Positions 1 to 8,856 of a DNA stretch of 32,406 bases are shown here, piece after piece (positions within the stretch are counted from its first letter, which is position 1; the number at the start of each line of letters is the position of its first letter). Source of the DNA: a candidate division TA06 bacterium SM23_40 (GTDB lineage: Bacteria; LJUI01; SM1-40); assembly GCA_001303705.1 (NCBI GenBank), contig LJUI01000011.1, positions 1 to 32,406 of the forward strand, read 5' to 3'. The position numbers and the translations under genes are program-made. The notes below the pieces were generated by a model. The model saw only the letters and a list, made by a program, of their open reading frames with translations. It was not told the DNA's origin and did not search any database.

Positions 1-215
1 TCGGAGACAACGGAGAGATGGACTGTATCCCCGACGTGGAGCGTCTCGGGCGCCAACGTCTCGGTGGTTCTGAGAAGTACCTGTGTGCCCGCAGGGACCC
101 GGACTTGTTGCTGCGCGATCGCTTCGTGGGGAGGGAGAAAAGCCCACATGAAGGCGAGCAGAGTTACGATCGTGAGGAGCTGAAATGAACTGTTTCCTCT
201 GTGCGATGCGGTCAT
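1..215 (-). CDS. Exported protein of unknown function, N-terminal part only
   Basis: This gene is absent from the ORF track because it runs off the left edge. An ATG at 213-215 is preceded by a strong ribosome binding site (AAGGAGGGCATT), and 71 codons stay open to base 1. The product starts with a clear Sec signal peptide: a hydrophobic stretch at about residues 13-27 and a probable cleavage after AIA at residue 34 (HEAIA|QQQ). The mature part begins VRVPAGTQVLLRTTETL and continues into LHVGDTVHLSVV, which reads as a compact beta-rich periplasmic module. I do not recognise a named family. It lies 113 nt downstream of the YidD-TPR gene on the same strand and may be co-transcribed with it. The C-terminus is outside the window. 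Confidence 0.72.
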   Translation of the reverse strand, partial: MTASHRGNSSFQLLTIVTLLAFMWAFLPPHEAIAQQQVRVPAGTQVLLRTTETLAPETLHVGDTVHLSVVS

Positions 216-328
216 AATGCCCTCCTTCGTTTGTGAGACCTGAGAGGTCAACTGTGCCATGACTCCCGCCACAGGACAGACACACACTGGGAGAAAAGAC
301 TGCTCGACGATCACCCCGATTTTGCGAT

Positions 329-1657
329 TTAGAACTGGAAGCCCACGTCGAACTGAAGGAGCAGCTCATCTACTACCCTCATGTTTCGTCTCTCGGCGCT
401 GACGACAGACCCGTAGATGTTGCCAGCGTACCATCCGAAACTGAGTACGCCCAGGATAGTACCTAAGCCCTGGTGATCCTTATGGAACGCCTCATAGGTA
501 CCCCACATGAAGAGGCCATTGACGATGAACGAGGACAGGGCAGTCTGGCCGTAACCGTCATACAGATAGCCCAGGCCGGGCACGATTGCCAGCACTCCGG
601 CAATGAATGGGCTCTTCGGACTGATGTTTATGCCCTCACGGCACAGTCGCTCGCACTGCCTCGCACTGGACGAGAATTCTGAGTCGATGGGGACCCTGGC
701 AAAGGAGTGTTCAGCATCCTCCCAATTGGCCTCTTGTGCGTGGGAGAGCCCGGTGAGGAGAAGACTCTTCTCCCTGAGTTCCCTGCGGCTACTCACTGTC
801 AGTCCGTCGAGGTAGTCTCGCGCACGCGGGTAGTTACCAACTCTGAAGTAGCTAGCTCCGATAAGGAATCTGATATCGTCCGTGTCGTCTGTACGGGGAG
901 CGTACTCGAGGATATTCTGTCCCCAATGGATAGCCGCCAGATACTGCCCGGCCTGGTAGTGGCAGAAGAGTATCGACCTCACTGCGTCGTCTCTGTCGCG
1001 CGAATCGGGGTAGTAGGTGAGAAAGCGGCGATACTCCGTGATGGCAAGGTCATAGCTGCCTTCGGACTGGAGTTGTTTTGCGAAATGAAGAAGGCGGGTC
1101 TCCTCGCCGCCCGTGTCGTCCAAGAAGGTCTGCGGTGACGTGCCGCTATCGGGGAAACGGCCAGGCGGAGCGGTGGTGCCCGATGCTGATCCCGTATACG
1201 CATGCGGACTCAGTTGGTCTTCGATCGAGGAGGGGTCTGCTGGATCGGACCATCTGACGAATCCGTCGACTACGACGGCCTCGTAATTGTGCAGGTCATG
1301 GCCGCAGCGGTGCAAGCGATCTGCCGTCATGAGAAACGCTTGAACAGGATTGTATCTTTGAAAGACTTGGAGGCCGTACAGCGAGCAGTGCGGGTGCATC
1401 GGACAGGACGTTCCCTTCGACGGGCTAATGAGCAACTGGTATGTCCTGATCGCGCCGAGGGTCACAAACCCGTGGAAGGGATACGGCCCTCTGCCCGGAC
1501 CGTCGCTCGTTCCTGATTCTGCACAGGGATGGTCGGATGCCGGGGGAGGATGCTGGCGAGCTGGATATCGAGACTCAGAGGATTGAACCATCAACAGGGA
1601 CACGAGGATCAGCAAAAGCCCTATCCGGGCCGTAGTCTCCATCCGGCGGCTCATCAT
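329..1657 (-). CDS. Secreted YidD-domain / TPR / membrane fusion protein
   Basis: The 442-residue product has three parts. Residues 10-26 form a signal peptide or membrane anchor. Residues about 67-122 are a YidD (membrane protein insertion efficiency factor) domain, recognisable from AIRTYQLLISPSKGTSC, the HCSLYG motif and the ADRLHRCGHD ending, with Cys85, Cys91 and Cys118. Residues about 185-325 are TPR-like helices (SYDLAITEYRRFLTYYP and similar). Residues 349-420 are a hydrophobic module starting PFIAGVLAIVPGLGYLYDGYG, like a TM2-type hairpin region. Ordinary YidD proteins are only about 70-100 residues and sit near yidC and rnpA, so this is a fusion. The start follows a GGAAGG site. A good promoter lies upstream at 1816-1844. 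The role is inferred: envelope protein assembly or scaffolding. Confidence 0.78.
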   Translation of the reverse strand: MMSRRMETTARIGLLLILVSLLMVQSSESRYPARQHPPPASDHPCAESGTSDGPGRGPYPFHGFVTLGAIRTYQLLISPSKGTSCPMHPHCSLYGLQVFQRYNPVQAFLMTADRLHRCGHDLHNYEAVVVDGFVRWSDPADPSSIEDQLSPHAYTGSASGTTAPPGRFPDSGTSPQTFLDDTGGEETRLLHFAKQLQSEGSYDLAITEYRRFLTYYPDSRDRDDAVRSILFCHYQAGQYLAAIHWGQNILEYAPRTDDTDDIRFLIGASYFRVGNYPRARDYLDGLTVSSRRELREKSLLLTGLSHAQEANWEDAEHSFARVPIDSEFSSSARQCERLCREGINISPKSPFIAGVLAIVPGLGYLYDGYGQTALSSFIVNGLFMWGTYEAFHKDHQGLGTILGVLSFGWYAGNIYGSVVSAERRNMRVVDELLLQFDVGFQF

Positions 1658-1815
1658 GAAGATTACCTTCCGAGAGGTGTCCGGTCTATGCTCCCGTCGA
1701 TAGGCCTCCGGGTGCGATCAAGAACAGAGCAAGGATGGACAAGAGCCTCCTCGACGCCGCCTTGGTATCGACGTGAGTAAGGACGGCAGGTGGCGCGATG
1801 CCTTGATTGGCTCGG

Positions 1816-1844
1816 ACAATAGATGAATCGAGGGCCCCTGTCAA
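1816..1844 (-). promoter_or_regulatory. Sigma70-type promoter for the YidD-TPR gene
   Basis: On the minus strand a perfect -35 box TTGACA (1844-1839) is followed after exactly 17 nt by TATTGT (1821-1816), a 4/6 match to the -10 consensus. Transcription would begin near 1809, leaving about 150 nt of leader before the ATG at 1657. The spacer is almost exactly one arm of an inverted repeat, which might allow regulation, though this is inference. Confidence 0.5.
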
Positions 1845-1889
1845 TAAGTTTCCATCGAGATGGGAAGGCCTGAGGGGACCTCGATTCAT
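1823..1889. repeat. Inverted repeat, 17-nt arms
   Basis: Arm ATGAATCGAGGGCCCCT (1823-1839) pairs with AGGGGACCTCGATTCAT (1873-1889) with one mismatch across a 33-nt loop. The left arm fills the space between the -10 and -35 boxes of the minus-strand promoter. No T-run follows on either strand, so a terminator is unlikely. It could be an operator-like structure, an RNA hairpin from some other transcript, or a small palindromic repeat. Confidence 0.7.
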
Positions 1890-1972
1890 TCGCGAGTTCC
1901 GAGTTGTGTTGTGGCCGTGCCGGCACATCGACCCGAGGGACGGCGAGCCGTCCGCCAACCCGTGCGGCATGC

Positions 1973-2425
1973 CTAGAAGAAATATCTCATGCCGAAAGCC
2001 CCGTTAAGCCGGAGTTCGGTCTCCGGAGCGAGATCGAGAACCGGAACGAGTTCGAGAAACAGGTCAAGGGGTGTTCCAGCAATAACGTAGGCGATACCTA
2101 CGGGAATCCGCATTCCAAACCTGCTGTCATCTTCGAGCTTGAGCCTTCCGCCGACGCCGAAATAGAAGGGCATCACAGCATCTCCTAGCTCGAACATATC
2201 GAAATTGTGTACGAGATAGTCAGCATGCAAATGCATGGCGTTCTCGTCGGCAAATGACCAGGCAAGCGCTGCATCGATTGCAGTGCGGCCTCCTGTCCAC
2301 CACTTGCCAGTGACGCCGGTTGGTTCGCCTACTATGACTCCCAGCCCGAGAGGGCGCTGCTGTGCGCTAGCCGCGGCGCAGAGCAGTACCAGCATGAGTA
2401 CACAGAGTGCAATGGAGCGGGCCAT
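1973..2425 (-). CDS. Small outer-membrane beta-barrel-like protein
   Basis: The ORF track starts this gene too early. The ATG at 2425 has a strong AGAGGAGG site just upstream and gives a clean 150-residue product with a signal peptide cleaved after ASA at about residue 21. The mature part alternates polar and hydrophobic residues in strand-like blocks (LGLGVIVGEPTGVTGKWW, then AIDAALAWSF) and ends in YFF. A terminal aromatic residue is the usual recognition signal for outer-membrane barrel assembly. It lies 46 nt behind glyS on the same strand, so it is probably the last gene of the long minus-strand operon. I do not assign a substrate. Function unknown. Confidence 0.75.
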   Translation of the reverse strand: MARSIALCVLMLVLLCAAASAQQRPLGLGVIVGEPTGVTGKWWTGGRTAIDAALAWSFADENAMHLHADYLVHNFDMFELGDAVMPFYFGVGGRLKLEDDSRFGMRIPVGIAYVIAGTPLDLFLELVPVLDLAPETELRLNGAFGMRYFF

Positions 2426-2471
2426 TTCGGTATCCTCCTCTCTGGAGGGGTTCCGGTGACTGCCCTTCTTC

Positions 2472-4559
2472 CTATTCTCCTTCCACGACGAGGCGTGAGA
2501 AGTCTGCCAGCTGAAGGAATCGCTTGCGGGCCGCATTGACGAGACCGAGGCGGTTGGCACGTATGGCCTGATCTTCGGCCATCACGAGCACATCGTCGAA
2601 CAGGTCGTCAATCGGCTTCCGCAGCGACAGGAGAAGGGTGAGCGCACGATCGTACTGCCGCTCTCTCAGGGCCTGATTCAGACTCTCGTCGATGCTCTCG
2701 ATCTTGTCCAGGAGCAGCCGCTCGGTCTCCGACTCGAAGAGCGACCTGTCGGGCAGGGGTGGCTCGGGCACCCCTTTGAGGATGTTGCTCACCCGTTTCT
2801 GGCCGATGACGAGATCGACGAACTCAGGGCCGCTCCGCTGCCGATTGAGTGCGGTGGCCCGGTCGTGTACTTCACATATATCATCGAAGCCGGCCGCCAG
2901 GCTGGCATCGATGAGATCGTATCCGATACCTCCTTCCTCGAGGGGGGTGCGGACTCTCTGAGCGATGAAGTCGATGATCGACTCGGCCAGGTCGGGTCGT
3001 CCATCCCCGTCCCCCGCCCGGCCGTATGCCGCGATAGCACGGCTGACGAGCTGGCCGATCGAGTAGCTGAAGCCGTGGGCGAGGGTGACGCTCACTAGGC
3101 CGGCTGCCATGCGGCGCAGCCCGTAGGGATCCTGCGAGCCGGTGGGTATGATGCCCCCGAGAAAGCACCCGGCGATCGAGTCCATCTTGTCAGCGATAGC
3201 GACGGCCGCTCCTTCCCGAGTACGGGGGAGAGAATCCCCGGGGAATCGAGGCAGATAGTGCTCCTCGATACAGGTGGCGACTTCCTCCGGTTCGCCGGAA
3301 GCCAGGGCATACTCCCGGCCCATCGTCCCCTGCAGGCTTGTGAACTCCTTTCCATCTCGTATCATCTCGGTGACGAGGTCGGCCTTTGCCAGATAAGCCC
3401 CCCGTTCCGCCACCTCTCGGTTCACGCCGCCCACGCGATCTGCGAGGAATCCGGCGAGGGCGACGATTCGCTCGGTCTTGTCGAACAGCGTCCCCAGGCC
3501 TTCCTGCCATACCATGCCCTTGAGCAGTGCGACCTTCTCCGCGAGAGAGGTCTTTCGGTCCTCTTTCCAGTAGAATCGCGCGTCGTCGAGCCTGGCCTTG
3601 AGGACGTATTCGTTCACTGTCCTGATCTCGTCGATGTTATCCGACGAGGTGTTGACGATGCCCACGAATGTCGGGAGAAGGTTCCCGGTACCGTCATGGA
3701 TCGCGAAATAGTGCTGGTGCTCTCGCATCGCCGTGACGACGACATCGCGGGGCAGGGACAGGAACGAGTCGTCGAACGTTCCCAGGTATGCCGACGGGTA
3801 CTCGGTGATGTTGGCGACCTCTGTCAGCAATTCCTCGTCCTCCACGAGGTGCCCGCCGTGTGCCCGAACGAGCTCTTCGACCATACGGCGGATCCTGGAT
3901 CTTCGTTCGTCCTGGTCAGCGACAACGTAACCTTGCTCCATGGTCTGGAGGTACTGCGCGGGATCGGAGATCGAGATCGGTCCTGAGCTGAGAAAGCGAT
4001 GTCCCCGAGTCTGGTGACCCGACCGGACACCGGCGATCTCGAAGCCGATCACGTTCCGGCCGAAGAGCGCGACTATCCACCGGATGGGCCGGACGAAACG
4101 CACATCGCATGTGCCCCAGCGCATCGACTTCCGGAAACTGAGGGAGAGGATCAGCCGCGGCAGGAAGCCAGCGAGGAGGTCGGGAGTCGGACGTCCGGCA
4201 TCGACCTTCTCCACGGCGAGGTACTCGCCTCTCGGGGTCGTAACGACCCTCAGGTCATCGAGACCGACACCCTGGGCTCGAGCGAAGCCCTTCGCGGCCT
4301 GGGTCGGCTTCTTCCGGTCATCGAACGCGACCTTGCGTGGCGGGCCGAGGACCTGGCGTCTTGTGGGGCTCTGTCCCGGCGCCACACCCCGTACGGAGAG
4401 AGCGAGCCTGCGGGGCGTGTAGTAGACATTCATCTCTCCGTGCTCGATCCGCTCGTCATCGAGAAAAGCCTTTGCCCCGGCCAGCAACTGGTCGGCAGCC
4501 GGCGCAATATCGCCCGGAGGCATCTCTTCGGTCCCGAGTTCAAGCAGGAAATCCTCCAT
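2472..4559 (-). CDS. glyS: Glycine-tRNA ligase beta subunit
   Basis: This 695-residue protein is the beta subunit of the tetrameric (alpha2-beta2) class II glycyl-tRNA synthetase, which charges tRNA-Gly in the cytoplasm. It opens with the family-typical LLELGTEEMPP and keeps FRKSMRWG, REHQHYFA and LASGEPEEVATCIEEHYLPRF blocks. The length matches the usual 690 or so residues. The C-terminal 150 residues form the helical DALR-type tRNA-binding region (DDLFDDVLVMAED). It starts 2 nt after the glyQ stop codon, which fits stoichiometric co-expression of the two subunits. No frameshift or missing segment was seen. Confidence 0.97.
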   Translation of the reverse strand: MEDFLLELGTEEMPPGDIAPAADQLLAGAKAFLDDERIEHGEMNVYYTPRRLALSVRGVAPGQSPTRRQVLGPPRKVAFDDRKKPTQAAKGFARAQGVGLDDLRVVTTPRGEYLAVEKVDAGRPTPDLLAGFLPRLILSLSFRKSMRWGTCDVRFVRPIRWIVALFGRNVIGFEIAGVRSGHQTRGHRFLSSGPISISDPAQYLQTMEQGYVVADQDERRSRIRRMVEELVRAHGGHLVEDEELLTEVANITEYPSAYLGTFDDSFLSLPRDVVVTAMREHQHYFAIHDGTGNLLPTFVGIVNTSSDNIDEIRTVNEYVLKARLDDARFYWKEDRKTSLAEKVALLKGMVWQEGLGTLFDKTERIVALAGFLADRVGGVNREVAERGAYLAKADLVTEMIRDGKEFTSLQGTMGREYALASGEPEEVATCIEEHYLPRFPGDSLPRTREGAAVAIADKMDSIAGCFLGGIIPTGSQDPYGLRRMAAGLVSVTLAHGFSYSIGQLVSRAIAAYGRAGDGDGRPDLAESIIDFIAQRVRTPLEEGGIGYDLIDASLAAGFDDICEVHDRATALNRQRSGPEFVDLVIGQKRVSNILKGVPEPPLPDRSLFESETERLLLDKIESIDESLNQALRERQYDRALTLLLSLRKPIDDLFDDVLVMAEDQAIRANRLGLVNAARKRFLQLADFSRLVVEGE

Positions 4560-4561
4560 TA

Positions 4562-5431
4562 TTACTCCTCAGTCCCTGTATGTGATCCATCTCCCCCCTG
4601 TTCAAGATACCGGGTTGCCACCGCACGCGCAAGCTTCCGGATCCTCGTAATGTAGTTGGTTCGTTCTGTGACGGCGATCGCGCCTCTCGCTTCGAGAAGA
4701 TTGAATGTATGAGAGCACTTGAGAACGTACTCGTAAGCCGGATAGACGAGGCCGGCCTCCAGCAGCAGATCGACCTCGCGCTCATAGGCGCGAAAGCAGT
4801 CGAACAGGCTATCGACGCTGGCGACCGAATACGAGTACAGGGAATGTTGCCGCTCCTCTCCTCGATGGACTTCCCCATAGGTGATCCCATCTGTCCATTC
4901 GATCGCTCCGAAGTCGGGCGCTCCCTGTATCGCCATTGCCAGCCGTTCGAGTCCGTATGTCAGTTCGACCGAGATCGGATCCAGCTCGAACCCACCTACC
5001 TGTTGAAAATAAGTGAACTGCGTGATCTCGATCCCGTCCATTGTCACCTGCCATCCGACCCCCGTCGCGCCGAGCGTGGGCGATTGCCAGTCGTCCTCTT
5101 CGAACCGGATATCGTGCCTGGTGAGATCGATCCCGATCGCAGCGAGACTGTCCAAGTAGAGATCTTGGATATCGTCCGGGGAGGGCTTCAGGATGACCTG
5201 GTACTGGTAATGGCGGTATAATCGATTGGGATTCTCGCCGTACCGGGCGTCCTTGGGTCTCCGTGAAGGTTGGACATATCCGACGCGCCATGGCTCCGGT
5301 CCGAGGACGCGGAGGAAGGTCGCGGGATGGAATGTGCCAGCACCTACCTCCAGGTCGTAGGGCTGGAGGATGACGCAGCCGTGGTCGGCCCAGTATGCCT
5401 CGAGTGCGAAGATCATCTTCTGAAACGTCAC
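4562..5431 (-). CDS. glyQ: Glycine-tRNA ligase alpha subunit
   Basis: The 289-residue product is the catalytic alpha subunit of bacterial tetrameric glycyl-tRNA synthetase, which makes glycyl-adenylate and transfers it to tRNA-Gly together with GlyS. Very conserved alpha-subunit stretches are visible: [19 protein letters not shown] near the start, then [19 protein letters not shown] (motif 2 region) and [11 protein letters not shown]. The length equals the family norm. The gene follows recO by 34 nt and precedes glyS by 2 nt. No T-box or other leader was evident in front of it, so expression probably depends on the upstream operon. Confidence 0.97.
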   Translation of the reverse strand: MTFQKMIFALEAYWADHGCVILQPYDLEVGAGTFHPATFLRVLGPEPWRVGYVQPSRRPKDARYGENPNRLYRHYQYQVILKPSPDDIQDLYLDSLAAIGIDLTRHDIRFEEDDWQSPTLGATGVGWQVTMDGIEITQFTYFQQVGGFELDPISVELTYGLERLAMAIQGAPDFGAIEWTDGITYGEVHRGEERQHSLYSYSVASVDSLFDCFRAYEREVDLLLEAGLVYPAYEYVLKCSHTFNLLEARGAIAVTERTNYITRIRKLARAVATRYLEQGGDGSHTGTEE

Positions 5432-5465
5432 GAAGACCTCCAGTCTATTCGAATGTCAGGATGTC

Positions 5466-6260
5466 TCATGTTGCCCCCGGGCAGTTGGGAGGCGCTGTCC
5501 CGATCGTCCGGCGATGAAACTCGAGCGCGTTGAGGATAGCAGGTCCCCCGAGGTGGAAGCTGAAGAAGCGATCGATGAGGAGGCTCACCTCGCTGAGGGC
5601 TGTCGATCTGGCCGGCTTGAGCCGGAGCTCAGCCAGAGGAGCGCTCTGAAGGCGAAGGACAAATGTCCGCAGCGTATCGTTCATCGCCAGAGAGTAATCC
5701 GACAGGGGAGCGCATCGGGGACACAATATCCCGCCCCTCGGTATATCGAAGCCGGAGGGCTCGGCAGTGCTGCCGCAAACGACGCACTTGCGAAGGCGAG
5801 GCGCATACCCGACCAACCCGAGGAGACGGAGAAGATAGGCCCAGAAGATCGTGGCAAGCGCCGCCTCAGATTCGCTGGCGTCCATCTCTTCGAGTGTCTT
5901 CACTGCCAGATCGAACAGATGTCTGTTCGGGTCCTCGCTCCCGGTGCTGCGGTCCAGGCTTTCGATGACGGCTGAGCCATACGAGATGCCGGGCAGCCAC
6001 GACCGAAGATGTTGGAATGAATGGATGATCGTGGCCTCGGAGATCGTATGGAGCGTTCGGTCCCTGCGATGATAGATGACGAGATAACAGTGTGTCAAAG
6101 GCTCGAGGCTTGCTCCGAAGCGGCTCTTCGTCCTCCGCACGCCCCTGGCTACCGAGTCCAGCTTACCATACTGCTCACTGAAGGTCACGGCGATTTTGCT
6201 GCTGTCACGCAGATTGCGCGTGCGCAGGACGATCGCCTCTGTCTTGATAATCGGTGCCAT
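5466..6260 (-). CDS. recO: DNA repair protein RecO
   Basis: The ORF track extends this gene about 100 codons too far upstream into mgtE. The ATG at 6260 gives a 264-residue protein starting APIIKTEAIVLRTRNLRDSS, the usual start of the RecO OB-fold. RecO binds single-stranded DNA and helps load RecA with RecR during recombinational repair. A zinc site is visible as Cys159-x2-Cys162 (CVVC) and Cys180-x2-Cys183 (CPRC). The internal helical part (FWAYLLRLLGLVGYAP) is typical. It begins 11 nt after mgtE, within the same operon. Confidence 0.94.
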   Translation of the reverse strand: MAPIIKTEAIVLRTRNLRDSSKIAVTFSEQYGKLDSVARGVRRTKSRFGASLEPLTHCYLVIYHRRDRTLHTISEATIIHSFQHLRSWLPGISYGSAVIESLDRSTGSEDPNRHLFDLAVKTLEEMDASESEAALATIFWAYLLRLLGLVGYAPRLRKCVVCGSTAEPSGFDIPRGGILCPRCAPLSDYSLAMNDTLRTFVLRLQSAPLAELRLKPARSTALSEVSLLIDRFFSFHLGGPAILNALEFHRRTIGTAPPNCPGAT

Positions 6261-6271
6261 AGGGCGATGCC

Positions 6272-7627
6272 TCAGAGATATCTCAGCAGAATGGTGGCGA
6301 GGCCGAGGAAGATGAAGAATCCTATCACGTCGGTGACGGTTGTGAGGAGGATGCCAGAGGCGAGGGCCGGGTCGAGATTGATCCAGCGGAAAAAGAGGGG
6401 GACCGAAGCGCCGACGACTCCTGCAAACAGGAGATTGGCGATGAGGGCGAGGCCGACGACGATGCCGAGCACAGCGTTGCCGACCCACAGGAAGGCCACG
6501 ACACCGGTCAGGGTTCCGATGACGAGTCCCATGAGGGCCCCGACCGCGGCTTCTTTCGCGAGCAGCCGCCACGTATCTGCGACTGTGACCTCGCCGAGCG
6601 CGATCGCGCGCACGATGATGGTGACGGCCTGGGTCCCCGCGTTCCCCCCCATGCCAGCAACGATGGGCATGAACACCGCAAGCGTGACGACTGCCTTTAT
6701 CGTGTCCTGGAACAGGGCTACGACGGTAGCGGCGAGGAAGGCAGTGATCAGATTGATGGCAAGCCAGGGCAGCCGTCTGCCGACCGATTTCCGCGTGGGG
6801 GAAAACGCATGCTCAGTCTCCCCGATACCTCCCAACCCCATCATATCCTCGGTCGCTTCTTCCTCGAGGACATCGACGATGTCGTCGACGGTGATGATGC
6901 CACGGAGTTTTCCTCGTCTATCGATGACCGGTACTTCGATAAGGTCGTACTTGGCCACTGTGCGCGCCACCTCCTCTTGGTCCTCGTCAATCTGCACAGC
7001 TATGGGGTCGGCGACCATTATCGAGGCGAGCTGCTCATCAGGGGGAGCGATGATCAGGTCACGCAGGGTGAGCACGCCCCTCAGTCGGCGAGTCTTATCG
7101 ACGATGTAGAGGTAGAAGACCAGGGCATCCTCGAGCAGCGGGTCGCGAAGTCGGTCAAGCGCCTCAGCGACCGAGAGATCTGCGGGAAGTGCGATGCACT
7201 CGGGGCTCATGATCCCGCCCGCGGCGGCCTCGTCGTATCGCAGGAGCTCTTCCAGCTCCTTCGATTCCTCGTCGCTCAGCAGGTCGAAGACGCGTACGCG
7301 TTCCTCGGGCTCGAGTTCGGCGACGATGTCGGTGGCATCGTCGAGCTCCATTTCGTCGATCAGTCTCGATATCTGGCCGTGGCTCAGGCGGTCGAGGAAG
7401 TAGGAGAGAGAATCCTGATCGATCTCGAGGAGGACATCCGCTGCGCGCTCGACACTCAGCTGAGCGAACAGTACCTCTTTGCCTTCGTTGTCGAGATGGT
7501 CGATGATCAGAGCGATGTCTGCGGGATGGAGATCTGTGGCCAGCGCCCGCAGCTCTTCCTTCTTGTTATCCCGGATAAGGTCGGCCGCCTGTTCGATCAG
7601 TTCATCGAGCGGTGGGGACGGCTTCAT
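6272..7627 (-). CDS. mgtE: Magnesium transporter MgtE
   Basis: The 451-residue protein has the full MgtE layout: an N-terminal helical superhelix domain (residues about 20-130, with LHPADIALIIDHLD), two CBS domains (about 135-260, with YLYIVDKTRRLRGVLTLRDL and RGKLRGIITVDDIVDVL), a connecting helix, and a C-terminal membrane domain of about five helices (285-451). The pore signature PIVAGMGGNAGTQ is intact and the end carries TDVIGFFIFLGLA. MgtE is a Mg2+-gated inner-membrane channel: Mg2+ bound between the N and CBS domains closes it. Its ATG overlaps the stop codon of the upstream CNNM gene by 4 nt (ATGA), so translation is probably coupled. Confidence 0.96.
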   Translation of the reverse strand: MKPSPPLDELIEQAADLIRDNKKEELRALATDLHPADIALIIDHLDNEGKEVLFAQLSVERAADVLLEIDQDSLSYFLDRLSHGQISRLIDEMELDDATDIVAELEPEERVRVFDLLSDEESKELEELLRYDEAAAGGIMSPECIALPADLSVAEALDRLRDPLLEDALVFYLYIVDKTRRLRGVLTLRDLIIAPPDEQLASIMVADPIAVQIDEDQEEVARTVAKYDLIEVPVIDRRGKLRGIITVDDIVDVLEEEATEDMMGLGGIGETEHAFSPTRKSVGRRLPWLAINLITAFLAATVVALFQDTIKAVVTLAVFMPIVAGMGGNAGTQAVTIIVRAIALGEVTVADTWRLLAKEAAVGALMGLVIGTLTGVVAFLWVGNAVLGIVVGLALIANLLFAGVVGASVPLFFRWINLDPALASGILLTTVTDVIGFFIFLGLATILLRYL

Positions 7628-8856
7628 CTCGATACCTCGACTTTCAGGCGCTCGACACGGTGGGCGCTCGAGCGGAGAACAGTCAGCCTCAGGTTCTGCG
7701 TCCTGTGTACCGTGCCGCGAGCAGGGATCTCCCCGAAGTGGGCGGTGAGGAATCCCGAGATCGTCTCGTAGTCTCCCTCAGGCACTTCCAGCCCGAGTTG
7801 ATCCTTCAGATCGTCGATTCTGGCACGTCCATCGACAATGTATACACCCTTCGCGGTCTCGTCGTAAAGGATGTATTTCAGGTCGTGTTCGTCCCAGATG
7901 TCCCCTACCAGCTCCTCCAGGAGATTCTCAAGCGTCACCAGCCCCGCCGTCCCTCCGTACTCGTCGACGACGATAGCCAGATGTCCCCTCTCCTCTCGGA
8001 GCTCTTCCAGGAGTTCGTGGCAACCCTTGCTCTCGGGGACGAATCTAATGGGGCGGATGATGCCTTCGATATGGTCTTCAGAGGAACTGAGACGGAGGAG
8101 GTCCATGACGTGGACTACGCCGATAATGTGGTCGATATCGCCGTCCGTGATCGGGATCCGCGAGTGACCATATCTGGAGACGAGGTCAAGCACGTCCGAC
8201 AGCGTCGCCTCACGTGGGGCACAGACCATTGCCACCCGCGGCACCATTACCTCTCTCACCTTCATCTCTGAGAAATCGAGGAACTCGGAGAGCAGTTTGC
8301 GTCCCGTCAGGCCTACCACGCCAGTCCGCTCAGCCTCTCGGGTGGCCAGCTTGAGGTCTCTCTTCGTGAACAGTGGTTGGGTCCGCCCGCGGCTGGGAAT
8401 GTCGAGCAGCCAGAGCAGGCCCCGGCTGAAAGCAGTGGTGACTGCGATGAGTGGAAGGAGGAGGTAGTAGAATAGCGATAGCGGAGCGGCAACGATGGTA
8501 CTGATGCGGTCTGCCCGCGCATACGAGACTGTTTTAGGTATGATCTCCGCCGCGGTGACTACGATGAGCGGTACAAGTATCGTGGCCATGACGGCCCCCG
8601 TACGTCCAAAGGAGGCGATGAACAGGTCGGTGGCGAGAACAGATGTGATGACCAGACAGAGGTTGGTGCCGACGAGGATGGTCGTCAGCATCCTGTTGGG
8701 GTCGTCCAGGAGGCGCTGTGCCAGGATTGCTCCCCTGATGCCGTTCGCGGCGCGATGGCGGAGCCGGATCTTGTTCACTGTGACGAGCGCCGTCTCGGAG
8801 CCGGCGAAGAAGCCCGTGAAGAGCAGAAATACGATGGCGGCGATCAGCTGCGTCAT
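7624..8856 (-). CDS. CNNM/CBS-domain (CorC/HlyC-type) membrane protein, copy 1
   Basis: This 410-residue protein begins with a CNNM (DUF21) transmembrane domain at residues about 1-185, containing the marker FFAGSETALVTVNK. It continues with a CBS pair (about 203-325; REVMVPRVAMVCAP, RIPITDGDIDHIIGVVHVMDLL and VDEYGGTAGLVTLENLLEELVGDIWDEHD) and ends with the CorC/HlyC transporter-associated domain. Related proteins move Mg2+, Co2+ or Na+ or regulate such transport; they were historically labelled hemolysins. The ATG is joined TAATG to the stop of the second CNNM gene and overlaps mgtE at its other end, so three metal-ion membrane proteins are translated as a block. Confidence 0.9.
   Translation of the reverse strand: MTQLIAAIVFLLFTGFFAGSETALVTVNKIRLRHRAANGIRGAILAQRLLDDPNRMLTTILVGTNLCLVITSVLATDLFIASFGRTGAVMATILVPLIVVTAAEIIPKTVSYARADRISTIVAAPLSLFYYLLLPLIAVTTAFSRGLLWLLDIPSRGRTQPLFTKRDLKLATREAERTGVVGLTGRKLLSEFLDFSEMKVREVMVPRVAMVCAPREATLSDVLDLVSRYGHSRIPITDGDIDHIIGVVHVMDLLRLSSSEDHIEGIIRPIRFVPESKGCHELLEELREERGHLAIVVDEYGGTAGLVTLENLLEELVGDIWDEHDLKYILYDETAKGVYIVDGRARIDDLKDQLGLEVPEGDYETISGFLTAHFGEIPARGTVHRTQNLRLTVLRSSAHRVERLKVEVSR

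Larger units (their letters stand above)
1658..1972. other. Intergenic gap with promoter and inverted repeat
   Basis: This 315-nt stretch between the outer-membrane protein gene and the YidD-TPR gene holds no convincing gene. It carries the minus-strand promoter and the long inverted repeat listed separately. Short ORFs on both strands here lack ribosome binding sites and have no protein-like composition. Confidence 0.6.

Noticed and set aside
3258-3986. 242-aa plus-strand ORF opposite glyS
   Set aside because: It is a shadow of glyS in the antisense frame; no domain or ribosome binding site.
6021-7109. 362-aa plus-strand ORF opposite recO/mgtE
   Set aside because: It is an antisense shadow: the protein is Arg/Ser/Thr-rich without family features, while mgtE and recO on the other strand are unmistakable.
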